A stretch of 64,000 nucleotides of DNA from Gnetum montanum (lineage: Eukaryota > Streptophyta > Gnetopsida > Gnetales > Gnetaceae), in assembly GCA_015680685.1 (NCBI GenBank), contig MNCI01025357.1, positions 754,789-818,788 on the forward strand. The letters run 5' to 3'. Shown piece by piece: positions 11,451 through 22,434 of the stretch. Numbering within the stretch: position 1 is the stretch's first letter; each line of letters begins with the position of its first letter. The position numbers and the translations under genes were made by a program. The notes below the pieces were generated by a model that worked only from the letters and a program-made list of their open reading frames with translations, did no database searches and was not told the DNA's origin.

Positions 11451-12005
11451 GAAAACGTGAAGCATCTTATTTCTTTAACATGAAGGGGCAGATGACTAGT
11501 CAGTTTGGGGCAAGGATAAGTGATTCTTGTTGGAGGGGTGTGCTCATAAAATGAGAACTATAAAATTGAGTGCAAGAACTAAATATTGGAATACTAAAAT
11601 ATATTTTTAAAATAACACTAAAATGTGCTATGTTTAAAAAAGGAATTTTTTTGACAAGAAAGAAAACACTATGCTATTAAAAATGATTTTTTTAAAGAAG
11701 AAAAATAAATGCTTAAAATTTAAAAGGAAAACAATTATAGAAAAAAAAAATTAAAAGTTGAATAATTCAAAACTACCTTACCAAAGTTAGGACTTAGGTA
11801 AGAACTACCAAAAATCATAATTTGAAAATGGAGCTGGAAAGAAAAAGATTTGGGTAAAAACAATTTTCAAAAAATGGGAAGCATAAAAATTAAAGGTCTA
11901 AAGACAGATTTTTAGAAAAAAATTTGACAGGTTTGAAAACTATATTGAGAAAAGAAATGCCCACAACAAAATAGCAAGAAGAGCTAAAATCAAAAGGCAA
12001 GAGAA

Positions 12006-12854
12006 GGTCCTCCTTTTAGCACCAAAAAGGTGTTGATGCGTAAATTTTGATCACATTAACACCTAGGAAAAACTTGTTTTAGGAGACTATCACCTAGGGC
12101 ACCTCCTGTATAGGTACAGAAACCTAGGAATAGTCTCAATTGGAGAGGGCTATGTGATGTTTTGAAAATAATAAATAAAATAAAATAAAATAATTAAAAA
12201 TTTAAATTGAATTTTTTTACAATTTTAGAGTACAATAAGTAATCCAAAAAATAATTCAAATTTTCCCTAGTCTTATTGCTACTACCTGTTCATTATCAGC
12301 TTATTGTGGATGTTGTCGCAATGGTGCCCATAGTTGTTGCTAGATGAAGGATAGGGAAGAAACGTGATCGCTAGCATCACCTTTTGTTTTCATGTCTCCA
12401 TGCACAAGAGAGAGAAAATAGAAAGTTGCCTGCCACTTTGATGTGGCCACCACTACTGCTTGACCACTATCATCTAGTGTGCTATGTGTATATGTGTCAG
12501 AGAAGAAAGGTTGCCACCATCAATTGCTAACTATGGAGGCCATCGTTTGCGTGTCTAGCTGTGCGTGTTGGCTGCAATGCCACTACAATTAGCAGAGAGA
12601 GAAAAATAGAAAACCACTATGCATGTTGGCTGCAACATCAGACATCATCTACCATTATGCTTCTCGTAGTCTACTACTGTTTCCTTCACTATTGTCTTCC
12701 CATCGTCACATGCCACTGACATGTCACATGCCAAGAGAGAGAGAAAATGATTATGCACAATGTTTGCATAGATCACAAGATTGCCACTGCCCATTGCCAT
12801 TGCTATCCTGCTCATCTAGAGCCACTACAGTAGAGGAGAGAGAGTGAGGCTACC
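12006..12854 (-). mobile_element. primer site and 5' LTR (first part) of element T
   Basis: The primer site reads TGGTGCTAAAAGGAGG on the minus strand (12006-12024). The LTR seems to begin at TGTTGATGCG (12031, plus-strand view). It contains imperfect repeats around AGAGAGAGAAAATAGAAA..TTGCCTGCCAC and is cut at 12854 by element P. The remainder resumes at 31328 with CTACCCAATGTG and similar AGAGAGAG and GTTGCCTGCC units. The outer end, perhaps near 31830, is not certain. Confidence 0.55.
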
Positions 12855-13719
12855 TGATGAGTCACCAAATAAGTGACCCGATATTGGACCCATAATATTG
12901 GACCCTCAATATCGGATATGCGATATCGGATGGGCCAAGTGATATCAGGCACACAATGTCAGAAGTTGACTCGTTGGCTATAAATAGGAGATAGGGGCAC
13001 TTGGTTTGACATTAGCTTTTTTTAGTCCCTTAGTCAAACTCTTCTAGTTTTTCTATTCCAGAGTTAGAATTATTTCTAAGTGCCCACAGTAGGAGTCATA
13101 GAGTGAAAAGATCTTTATTCAAACATTGTGTACCTAAGCATACCTTGTGTTTAGAAATAAAGATGAACTTTGGGAATCTTGCAACATTCGGAATAGCTTA
13201 ATTATTACATTCAATGTTATTTACTGTTATTTGATGCTTTCATTAGTTAATTAATGTTATTTCTATCGAATTAATAATTATCAATTATCTATATATTACC
13301 ACACTCACCACGACCACTTCGAGCATATGTGGAACACTTGGTAACCCAGTAATGACTAGTGTTTGGTAATCCCAGGAGTGTTGCATTGGTTCAGGATGTG
13401 TCCGGAGAGTGTGAACAAATGCTGGTGTTACGACTAGTTAGAGAATAGTTAATTAGTTAAATCAAATTAGCTATTAAATTGCTTTATTTCTCTTTTTTAA
13501 GCATCAAGAACATAAAACATAAAATAATAAAAATCACATACCTTGAGTTTACTTAACCATACAATTGTGCCTTACAAGTAAGCTTGGGAAGATAATGATC
13601 ACATAACTCATCCTTGTTCTACGTAGGTGCATAAGTACTTAATCCTTGAAGTTTGACTAGATCGTGCGTGAACAATCTTATTGATATGGTTGGGTGTAGG
13701 GGTACCTCTTCACTCATCA
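12855..13719 (+). repeat. 5' LTR of element P
   Basis: 865 bp, TGATGAG..CTCATCA. The first 110 bp hold an array of ATATC/ATATT sites at 14-bp steps (12881, 12895, 12909, 12923, then 12942 and 12956). A TATA box CTATAAATAG follows at 12978-12987. It ends directly before the primer-binding site. Confidence 0.93.
12881..12987 (+). promoter_or_regulatory. U3 promoter of element P: 14-bp array plus TATA box
   Basis: Repeated 14-bp units built on (CG)ATATYGGA lie 20 to 100 bp upstream of CTATAAATAG. The same arrangement is found in the solo LTR, N1, H and, more weakly, FG and A. Array then TATA is the usual order of enhancer and core promoter in U3. The binding factor is unknown. Confidence 0.7.
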
Positions 13720-13720
13720 T

Positions 13721-13739
13721 TAGCATCATTGTTGGGGAT
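13721..13739 (+). other. primer-binding site of element P
   Basis: TAGCATCATTGTTGGGGAT directly follows the LTR. It is a mutated version of the TGGYGCCGTTGYYGGGGA primer site typical of Athila-type elements; A (2002), H (59525) and FG (60577) carry their own variants. Confidence 0.75.
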
Positions 13740-13853
13740 TTTTTTGTTTGTGCACAGATTAGAACTTGGAAATTCTTCCATTGTTGGAATGAACCCTTAG
13801 AGTTAGCTATCCTACAATCACCAAAAAGAGTACTGCATAGTGAGTAATCAATC

Positions 13854-13969
13854 ATGTCTCCTTCTTCTTATGAGATTGCTTCACCAACTAGGTCTAATAC
13901 CATGAACAATCAGAGGCGGGGTGCACATGATGATCCACTGGTGCCCCAATAGTTTCACATGGTATACGC
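13854..13969 (+). pseudogene. gag N-terminus of element P (5' piece)
   Basis: The ATG at 13854 starts MSPSSYEIASPT. The frame runs about 38 codons, with one stop, until N1 is inserted after GGTATACG. It resumes in register at about 22435. That the reading frame continues across the insertion supports N1 having landed in P's gag. Confidence 0.7.
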
Positions 13970-14830
13970 TGATGAATGGCGAGGTACCCCTACACTCAAC
14001 CATACAAATACGAGCGTTCTCATGTGCGATTCGGTTGAACTCCACAGACAGACTAGTTGTGACACCTAGACAATTATCCTTAGGTCGTAGTTCACTGTCT
14101 TCCCACCTAGACTAGTATTATAATTGTCACGTATGGTTTAGTCCAGAGTGAGATGTATGATGTGTTCCTAATCTAACCGCTACTCCTGAAGGCAATGAAA
14201 AGTAATATTAACTAAGCTAAGCTAGGAGGGAAAGGGTAAGAATATCTAATCTAGCCTAAGTGTGATGAGCAATCGTTCCTTGATCGACCGTACACATCTT
14301 GGACCTTGTGCATGACTACCACTAGGATTACCAAGCACAGATCCTAGGTACGCCATTGGGATACCAAGTAGTCACACTTAAATGCTCGTAATCAAGTCAT
14401 ACTCATTCCGCATTACTAGGAGATAATGGTGAGAGGAAAAAGTAGTAAATAACAATTAAATAAACAAATAAATAACAAAGTGAATGCTGTAATGATGAAG
14501 TAATCTTGATCTTTATTATCGATCATGTGCGCATCCAAGTACGTCACACTCGAATAAAGAATGTCATACAATTACATTCACCGCACTACAGGTAGACACT
14601 AGAAAAAATAATCTAACTATGGAGGGATCAAACTGCCAGAGCTTCGCTACTTCTAACTCCTAATTATTAAACAAGGAGGAGCCACTTCTTATTTATAGAC
14701 ATTGCAGCGCACTGTGATATTGCGTAAGCGATATCATAAGGAAGACGCGATATTGCGTACACGATATTGCGGGGGATGCGATATCTCGACGGACACAATA
14801 TCACATCCCATCATACCCCCACAATTGAAT
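13970..14830 (-). repeat. 3' LTR and polypurine tract of N1
   Basis: The LTR is 844 bp (13970-14813; plus-strand view TGATGAATGG..CCCATCA), preceded on the minus strand by the tract GTGGGGGTA. The U3 array (14808 to 14710) has ATATC/ATATT sites at 14, 17 and 19 bp steps; a TATA box (CTATAAATAAG) lies near 14698-14688. Confidence 0.9.
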
Positions 14831-14982
14831 AAAAACTCATCCTTGAGTTACAAAGAGAACAAGCTCCATTGATTACACAATGAATAGGTATGGGGTTATT
14901 AACTAGAAAAGGAAATGAAATAATGCCGCAGAGTGTGAGAAGACATAACACAGGAATATACTACAACTACAAAAATGGAAAC

Positions 14983-17757
14983 TCATGTAGTTCCTGGTGG
15001 CGGTGGCTCCTCCATGGGCACTTTTCCTTTTTCTTGTGCTTCAGGCTTTGAAGCTTAATGGCGTTGAAGTATGGCCTAGAGCTTCTCCTCTTCGATCCAA
15101 GGATCTTGTGCCATCCATGTAAGTGTTTCGATGTTTGATGAAGTTGGCACCTCCAACGGACAGGGTAGTTGTGGGAACATCTAGTTGGCTTTGACATACC
15201 ATGTAGCAAACACCCATCGTTCCTCTTCATAGGCTCTAGCTTTGTCCTTGTATTCATGAAGATCTGTTACCCATCGATCCAAGTCAATTGCAACTTCTTT
15301 CTATCCCTGGTAGCTTGCTTTTACCACGTCAAGTTCAGAATTTTCAACATCTAATTTTTCTATCAACTTCTTGCATTCTACAAATTCTGCTTCATATTTG
15401 ATGTCGGTGGAAGCTACCTACTACTTGAGCTCTAACCTCGAGCATCCTTTTCTTAACATACCAAGGTTTGCATATCTAAGGTTTTCCAAGTCCATGTATT
15501 CCGTCAAGTCCTGGATCTGTAGGTCCTGATTTTTAACTTCTGCTTGGTGGGCGAAGGCATATGTGTCCAATATGATGCACCAATCAGTGTGTTGAGCACT
15601 GATATTGTTAATTTAAGCATTTTCCATATGGATCTCCTTCTCCAAGATTTGTTTATACATCCCCACCTGATCACAGAAGTGCTCCTTCAGCTTCTCATGT
15701 CATTTAGCCTCATTCTGCCACGCGCTTATCTCAATTGCTGACTTTTGGAAAATTGCGCATACCTCCTCCATTGAGAGGGTTTGATTTTCTCTGGCTAAAC
15801 GGCTCACATCTCAGTTGACCTGGATAAATTATTCTCGTAACTAATGGAAGTGTTCATCGAGAACATTCTTTTGCTTCTATATAGTGGTCAACCGAAGATT
15901 GTCTGCAACCAACTGCTTATTTTCTTCTTCTAAGGCCTTGAGTGCCTTAAGATGAGCATGGGTTTATGCCTATGATGCAGAGGCATCCCAAATAGCCATC
16001 TTCTTTTCTCCTATCACCTTCTTATTCTCTGCTATTAATTTTGTTATCTGCTCCATTATAAAATTTTCTAGCTGGTCTGCAAGAACAAATTGTAGAGGAT
16101 CTCGTTGTGCTGCTTGTAAGGCCACGAGCTGCTCTTGTAATTTCTGCACTTCAGCTTCAGCATGCTCAGCCCTTACTTCGAATATGACTAGCTTCTCCTT
16201 TGTAGAAATGAGGTCTGATTGAATTGTTGTTACATCCTGAGGGATGTCAAACAGGGATGCCATTACTTGTCCTATTTGAAGTAATCTATCAAGCACATCC
16301 TCATGTTTTGAAGGAGTCATTGAGGTTCCGGCCAGAGTTTGAGCATCCCGTGCTCCTGAGAGATCTGCCGGTGGCACAACAGGTACATTGAAAGATTCTT
16401 TGATGTGGTCTATGACCACTTCTGCAGATCCCATGGCATTCTGGTGTTGCATGCCCACCACAGTGGCCGCTTCACCAGTCTCTAACTACACCTAGAAAGA
16501 TGCCGCGTTTCCTAAGATCTGCTGTGACCATCTACTTTTCCCTCCTCCTATTTAAATGGATAATTCACCCCTTGTGTGATCTAATGAAATTGTAGGCTGA
16601 TTGGCATCACTGATGACGAGGAAGAGGTTTGTGTCATCACGACTTCCCCAACTGACCATCTCAGTGATCGCCCTCAGATGGCTCATCGACGGTCTATAGT
16701 CTTGCGACAGCATTGGCTGATCCTAGCCTGTGTTGGGCTCTGCTTCTTGTTGTTGGCTGGGACCTATGGCTGGAGGTTAACTGGTTCCAACCCCCTATTA
16801 TTCTTCTTGTTCTTCTTGTTCTAGTCTCAGCTCGTCGCCAGTGCTCTTTCTTGGAGCTAGTGCCTTTAGCAATTCAGCGTATGAAGCGTTTTGAGCTTTT
16901 TAGAGGATGTCATTAGTGTACCCCCAAATACCAACACATCAGCAAAGCTTTCTGATAAGACAGGGAAAAGGCAGCACCATTTTTCCTATCTTCTGTTCTT
17001 CGAACCACCTCAGGATCTCCGTCAAATATAGATGGAGTAGGTTAGTGTTAACCTTTCCCATCAACACTGCACATCCTCTAGCCGCATATGTGGATATTCT
17101 TTTCAAGCCTTTTGTGGGGAAGAGATGATAGGTTCCAATTTTGAAATAAACTCTCTCTTTCGTTGTCAACTCACCAAATGCTTTATCTCTACCATGAGCC
17201 TTTTCTAACCAATCCTTTTGCACATCGAGGTCTAAACGAGTGGATAACCGAGCAACGTGGGGCCCTGAATTCGGAAGGTTTAACACTTATAAAATAGCCT
17301 ATGTAGAGAAATCGATTGTCACACCACAAATGTTAACCATGGTGCCTTGCTCCCTATTGTGCCAGAACTAGTATGTTTCACCTAAGTACCAGGCACCACT
17401 TTCAGAGAGGGCAAGCCATAAGGGAGACCCTTTGAGGTGATCCCTAATAGCCTCAGGAGCGAACTCTACAAAAGATTCGAAGTTTAGCTCCATAATCACT
17501 GCAGTGAATGTGGACTTCTCTTGAATAGCCTGAACACATTCCAGCGGCAATGTGAGTTGTTGTCCTGGTTCAGGCACAGTAGCAGCTCCTTCTTTTGCTT
17601 ACCTAGACAGTCTGATAGGAGGTTCTTCTTGATGGATGTTGAATGATTTCACCTCCTATTCTGTATGTTTTCCGGAAGGGCCTTTTCTTCCACCTCTCTG
17701 AGATTGTTTCGTTCCACCTTGAACAAGACCCTCCTGTTGTGCATGTTTTGGGGCCAT
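14983..17757 (-). pseudogene. ORFX of N1: transposon-type domain plus long coiled coil
   Basis: 925 codons from ATG 17757 (MAPKHAQQEG) to TGA 14983 (..PPPPGTT). Length is a multiple of three, but several in-frame stops and shifts have accumulated. Residues ~60-280 include YFKIGTYHLFPTKGL and LPFPCLIRKLC, which resemble the 'putative plant transposon protein' family found near Athila-like elements. Residues ~430-900 are Glu/Lys/Gln-rich with heptad character (AEVQKLQEQLVALQAAQ..). Start, end and both domains are conserved in H (52444-54957). It lies just before the polypurine tract, the env-like slot of Athila. There is no clear signal peptide or membrane anchor, so calling it an envelope is not supported. 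Function unknown. Confidence 0.75.
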
Positions 17758-17759
17758 CT

Positions 17760-19620
17760 GCAATCACATGAGTCAAGCGTTAGTAAGGTTGTTTTTAAAG
17801 TCAAGTTATACATTACTGCTTACTTTAATTAAAGATCTTATGTTATAACGTGTGATCGTGCCCAGAAATTGTAATAATGGGTCTTGTAACTTAGGTGGTT
17901 TCCATTTTAATCTCCCAGTGTATCTAAGGTCATATGATTTTTGGCACAATTATTCTAAGTATTAGTGTTGATTACCCTAATTGATGTCCTTTGGGCGATG
18001 ATAAATTTCAAAAAATTTAGGCACTTTTCTGTAAGTGTCTCTCCCCCATGACTGAACTGAACACTCCGGGTTCTAACAGGTTCAAACAGAATTAAAATCA
18101 GAGCACCAATGAGCGAGATATGAGTGAAAAAACAAGGGTCACATAATCGTAAGTCATAGAGAAAAATTTCAACAACTTCCCCCACGTGAATGGAAAAATG
18201 ATGCTAAGTTTTGCAGCGGAGGTACCTATTTATAGGAAAATAGGATGCGATATCTTGTCCCTAGTGATGTGAAAATGATTTTTCTTGAAATTAATGTTGA
18301 AAATTGAGGACATTGTCAAGTATTAAGATGTCCTAGGTTAATTTCATTGATTCGAGAGGCACTCTTAATGATAATGATGTGAACTTTAGCAATAAAAATT
18401 TGGCGGTTACAAAAAAAGGGAATGTAATGGTACATTGGAATGTTAAAGTGATAGAGGGATAATAATAGGGAAAGAAAATTATGAGAAATTAAGCTGAGGG
18501 TAAGAAATTGTCTGTTTGAGCTAGAGAATCAGTGAAGATTGCGAAAAATTACACAAGTGCGTCCTCCCCAAAGTAGGTTCCAACCTATAATGCCCTTGTG
18601 TAACCACACTTAAAGTGTCCATGGTTACTAAAAGGGTTAAATGTAATCCGCACTAACTCCACAAAACATACACATGTAAATATCACCGGAATGAGATGAA
18701 AATTCTAAGCTACACGGAACACGAGCTACAATTACACGAACAGTGAGATGAGATGAACTATAGAAAGGGATTGTAGAGATTGGGACATGAGGTAATTGAC
18801 CCAGGGCACAATGAATCCTACGTGTAAAGCATGATTAATATGTCATTAACCCATCGTTTCAAGATCAAGACCAAGTCCATCCTTCTAATCAGTGACACCA
18901 CATTGTTTCATCCCATGATGAACAACTATGAGACTACCATAACAACAAGGCGTATGATCCTTGGCATTTAGTTACAAGGGAGGAGTGATTTTTGTTTTAT
19001 GGCACTTTGTTTTTCTTTTCTTTTCTTCTTTCTTCTCTTTCTTTTTCACTTTGAATACTGAATCCAGAGAAATCGCCAACCTTCAGGCATGGGTGCATGT
19101 CTTTCCAGTGGGACCCCCTAGAATAGCATTTGATTTTTGAGTGCCCTTTTGATTACTCTTACTCCCATTTCATTAGATCTACAAGAATCTTAGTACAACC
19201 ACGTTGCATGATAACTCCCACAGACGTCACCAAAGAGAATCCACAAGTCCCCTTGATGTCACACCCTAATCATTCCCTCTTGGTCCATCCTTCTTCATCC
19301 TGGGTACAATGAACACAAAATTAATTTTTAAGTTTTAAAAATGTCAAGAATATCACTATACCCCAAAACAGACCCTCTTATTTGTAGAGTGGATGAGTGG
19401 GTGTAATGAGCTTACTATTCCAAATAATTGATCACTCATGACTTAATAACATAAAACACACCTCAACCAACGATCCACATGAGTGTTTTATTCGTAGATC
19501 AGATTACTTACAAAAATGTAAAAAGACAAAAAGACAAAAACACAAAAAGATAAAAAAAAAGTTGAAAAATGAAAAACTGGAAAACAAAAAGTTGTAAAAT
19601 AAAGAAAATAAAAATGGTTA
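17760..19620 (-). other. non-coding block between gag and ORFX of N1
   Basis: No protein is visible. It contains two stretches conserved in H, FG and (the first) P: CCTTCAGGCATGGG..CATGTCTTTC (19080-19112, plus-strand view) and TAATGCCCTTGTGTAACCAC (near 18580-18600). In FG and P the first block lies 3' of integrase, so N1 looks like a relative that lacks pol and has ORFX in addition. Confidence 0.7.
18226..18262 (-). promoter_or_regulatory. internal promoter-like module of N1
   Basis: On the minus strand a CGATATC-type site (18254-18248) is followed 12 bp later by CTATAAATAG (18235-18226). The ORFX ATG is 469 bp downstream. The order and spacing copy the element's own LTR promoter. H has the counterpart at 55533-55596. 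It may drive a separate ORFX transcript. Confidence 0.5.
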
Positions 19621-19750
19621 TTAATCCTACTTGTTATTTAGAATGGGGGTATCCCCCATAACTAGACAGTTGAGTATGACAAGGATTAATAAATGAAAGA
19701 TGGGGATCCTTGCATGTTGGAAGTATTGGAACTGGTCTATACTTATCCCC

Positions 19751-21619
19751 TCAGGGTTCACACACTTGATTATAATAAGCATAGTGTGGCACTTTATATG
19801 ATGTAGTTCCCAGATAATGAGTTGACCCACTATGATGTTTGTGACCGTTAAATGGTATGCAAGGATTAAGATGATGCCTCCCATAGTTGTGTTCATTGGG
19901 CTGTATAGTTGTTGGAGTGTAAGTTGGTGGCCCTGTTGAAGTAACATGAGGCGTTGGATTCGAAGGTAAGGGTGCACCACAGTGTGGGACTTGTGCTAAG
20001 TTGGAAGATGCAGTGGCCTCTGAATTATGTTGTCCCTTCTTACGGTCGTGTTTAAAGAAGGGACACTTTGGATGTTGAGGAGGTTTCTCACTGCTGTTGG
20101 TAGTAGTAGCACAAGTGTTGTTCATGGGTTGTTGTCATGGTGCAAGCACCTTAGGAGCGGTTGGTGGCACTGTGGAAGGAGGGAAAGGATGAGAATGTTG
20201 AAAATTAGGAGGAGTATAAGGTGCACAAGGTGGTGGTTGTGTTGGAGGCATGGGATGATAGTATTGAGGATAATGGTACTGTGGTGAGATAAAGTGTGTT
20301 GGCCTAGTTGGGAAAATAGGATGTTGAACTTGATAAGCATTTGGATTCAGACAATATGAAGAGTGCCTCCAATCTAAGGGTGGTCTCCCCCACGACTGGG
20401 ATTGTTGCCACTGTGATCGAACATAGTATCTATGTATGAACTCTGGATGTAACGTGCTTCCCCAATGCTCCTGTAAATGTAACAATATTAGGCATTGGCC
20501 CTTGGGGTGATCGTACAGGCATATGTTGCATTCATATGTATGATTAGTAGTTGAGCGCTTATTCCCTTCATTCTTTTTTTCCGAATGTCTAATGTTTTTT
20601 CCTACTTCTTGGGTTGTCAAAATTCTATCTCTAATGGTGTTGGTATATTCTCCACACTTTTGATACATCCATTCCAACATCTTGTTGATCTTTGCCTTGG
20701 CTTCTTCTAACAATCATTGTATTGGCGAAGATGATGTTTCCACCTTGAGATTGGTTGATTTCTCCTTTGTACGATCATGGACCTTTGTTAAGTTGAGCTT
20801 TTGATCCTATTGATGTTTTTCAACACTCTCCCATCTAGCCATATCTCCTTCTTCTTTTACTACCTGCTTAATAAGCTCTTGGACTTGATGGGTTTGTAAT
20901 TTGTATAGTTGACCTCTAGCATACATTCCTAAGGTCTCTCTTGTTTCATTACGTAGCCCATCAACAATATGGTATATTAGCCTTTCCTCAGAAAACCCAT
21001 GGCTTGGACAATTCTTTAATAGTGCATAATATCTTTCTAAGGCCATGTCCAAGGGTTCATGTTTTTCTTGATTCCACTCTTGGATTTGTTTCCTCAAGGC
21101 TGACACTCTTGCGTAGGTTTGATATTTTTCATTAAATACTTCGACCATTGTTGACCAGCATCATATTGAACTTGGTTTTAATGATCTATACCATACTTTT
21201 GCTTGGTCAACGAGTGTCATGGGAAAGAGCTTAAGTTTTTTCCACTCATTATCAATGTTATTCCATCTACAGGCATCGTAGAAGGCTTGTAAATGTTGAT
21301 GCGGATCTAAGTCATAGCCTCTTGAAAATTTAGGAAAGTTGTTTAAATTGAGCCTAGGTAGATGGCTCTCTTTACGATGCCTACATGAGATTCGAACAAC
21401 CTCTTGTATTTGCGTTAGGCTTGTAGTGGCTAGTGGGGGTTCATCGTCATTGGGTAAGTTATGCTTTCGTGTGTTGGGATGACACTGTTTTTGTTCATGT
21501 TTATAAGAAACTCCCACTTCAGGTTGTATACTCCAATCTTCATTGTCATATAGTTCTTTGGTCCTCCAATGAACTTCGTCACTAAGTGTGGCATTATTAT
21601 TATCTTGTAGGAGAGGCAT
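19751..21619 (-). pseudogene. gag of N1
   Basis: One frame runs from ATG 21619 (MPLLQDNNNATL) to about 19751 with only four or so stops, one of which (near 21160) is consistent with CGA to TGA. It has the plant retrotransposon capsid core (VDQAKVWYRSLKPSS; LKNCPSHGFSEERLIYHIVD; LGMYARGQLYKLQ), a CCHC-like knuckle CNICLYDHPKGQC (near 20520) and a long Pro-rich tail. Gag would form the virus-like particle. It is the best preserved Gag in the window and aligns with those of H and P. Confidence 0.85.
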
Positions 21620-21725
21620 TGTTGTGAAACTGTGTGAATTTAGGTGTGACTTTTTATAATTACTTCTTCCTCGTAAGAGATATATCATTAAATCCTATAT
21701 AGCAACCTTGTATGATATAACTAAT

Positions 21726-22348
21726 NNNNNNNNNNNNNNNNNNNNNNNNNNNNNNNNNNNNNNNNNNNNNNNNNNNNNNNNNNNNNNNNNNNNNNNNNNN
21801 NNNNNNNNNNNNNNNNNNNNNNNNNNNNNNNNNNNNNNNNNNNNNNNNNNNNNNNNNNNNNNNNNNNNNNNNNNNNNNNNNNNNNNNNNNNNNNNNNNNN
21901 NNNNNNNNNNNNNNNNNNNNNNNNNNNNNNNNNNNNNNNNNNNNNNNNNNNNNNNNNNNNNNNNNNNNNNNNNNNNNNNNNNNNNNNNNNNNNNNNNNNN
22001 NNNNNNNNNNNNNNNNNNNNNNNNNNNNNNNNNNNNNNNNNNNNNNNNNNNNNNNNNNNNNNNNNNNNNNNNNNNNNNNNNNNNNNNNNNNNNNNNNNNN
22101 NNNNNNNNNNNNNNNNNNNNNNNNNNNNNNNNNNNNNNNNNNNNNNNNNNNNNNNNNNNNNNNNNNNNNNNNNNNNNNNNNNNNNNNNNNNNNNNNNNNN
22201 NNNNNNNNNNNNNNNNNNNNNNNNNNNNNNNNNNNNNNNNNNNNNNNNNNNNNNNNNNNNNNNNNNNNNNNNNNNNNNNNNNNNNNNNNNNNNNNNNNNN
22301 NNNNNNNNNNNNNNNNNNNNNNNNNNNNNNNNNNNNNNNNNNNNNNNN
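21726..22348. other. assembly gap (623 Ns)
   Basis: Run of N covering the primer site and most of the 5' LTR of N1. Any reading frame across it is meaningless. Confidence 1.
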
Positions 22349-22429
22349 GATATCGCGGGGATGTGATATCGCAACAAACACGATATCACATATACGATAT
22401 CATGGCCCATGCGATATCACATCCCATCA
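22349..22429 (-). repeat. 5' LTR of N1 (visible end)
   Basis: Only the U3 end is visible: five ATATC sites spaced 14 to 17 bp, ending ..CCCATCA as in the 3' LTR. It adjoins TACGA, the counterpart of TACGC before 13970. Confidence 0.85.
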
Positions 22430-22434
22430 TACGA

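Larger units (their letters stand above)
4700..12854 (-). mobile_element. Tat-like Ty3/gypsy element T (decayed, split)
   Basis: Read on the minus strand the order is primer site (12006-12024), A-rich leader, Gag, protease, an extra RNase H, reverse transcriptase, its own RNase H, and integrase. Each domain is recognisable but interrupted by stops and frameshifts. A solo LTR (7715-8578) splits it between the extra RNase H and RT, and element P is inserted in its 5' LTR at 12854/31328. The extra RNase H suggests the Tat/Ogre side of the Ogre-Tat-Athila clade, but its position ahead of RT is not the usual Tat order. The 3' LTR was not found. Confidence 0.8.
13970..22429 (-). mobile_element. pol-less Athila-like element N1
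   Basis: An 8.46-kb minus-strand element inside P's gag, flanked by TACGC / TACGA (a 4-of-5 target duplication). Order on the minus strand: 5' LTR (largely in the N gap), gag (21619-19751), a non-coding block (19620-17760), ORFX (17757-14983), polypurine tract (14815-14830), 3' LTR. No protease, RT or integrase sequence was found in the 5 kb between gag and the 3' LTR. It is a non-autonomous design shared with H, not a simple random deletion. Confidence 0.9.

Noticed and set aside
14983-17757. ORFX as a retroviral-type envelope
   Set aside because: The position fits, but I see no signal peptide, transmembrane anchor or cleavage-site pattern; the sequence is a transposon-type domain plus coiled coil.
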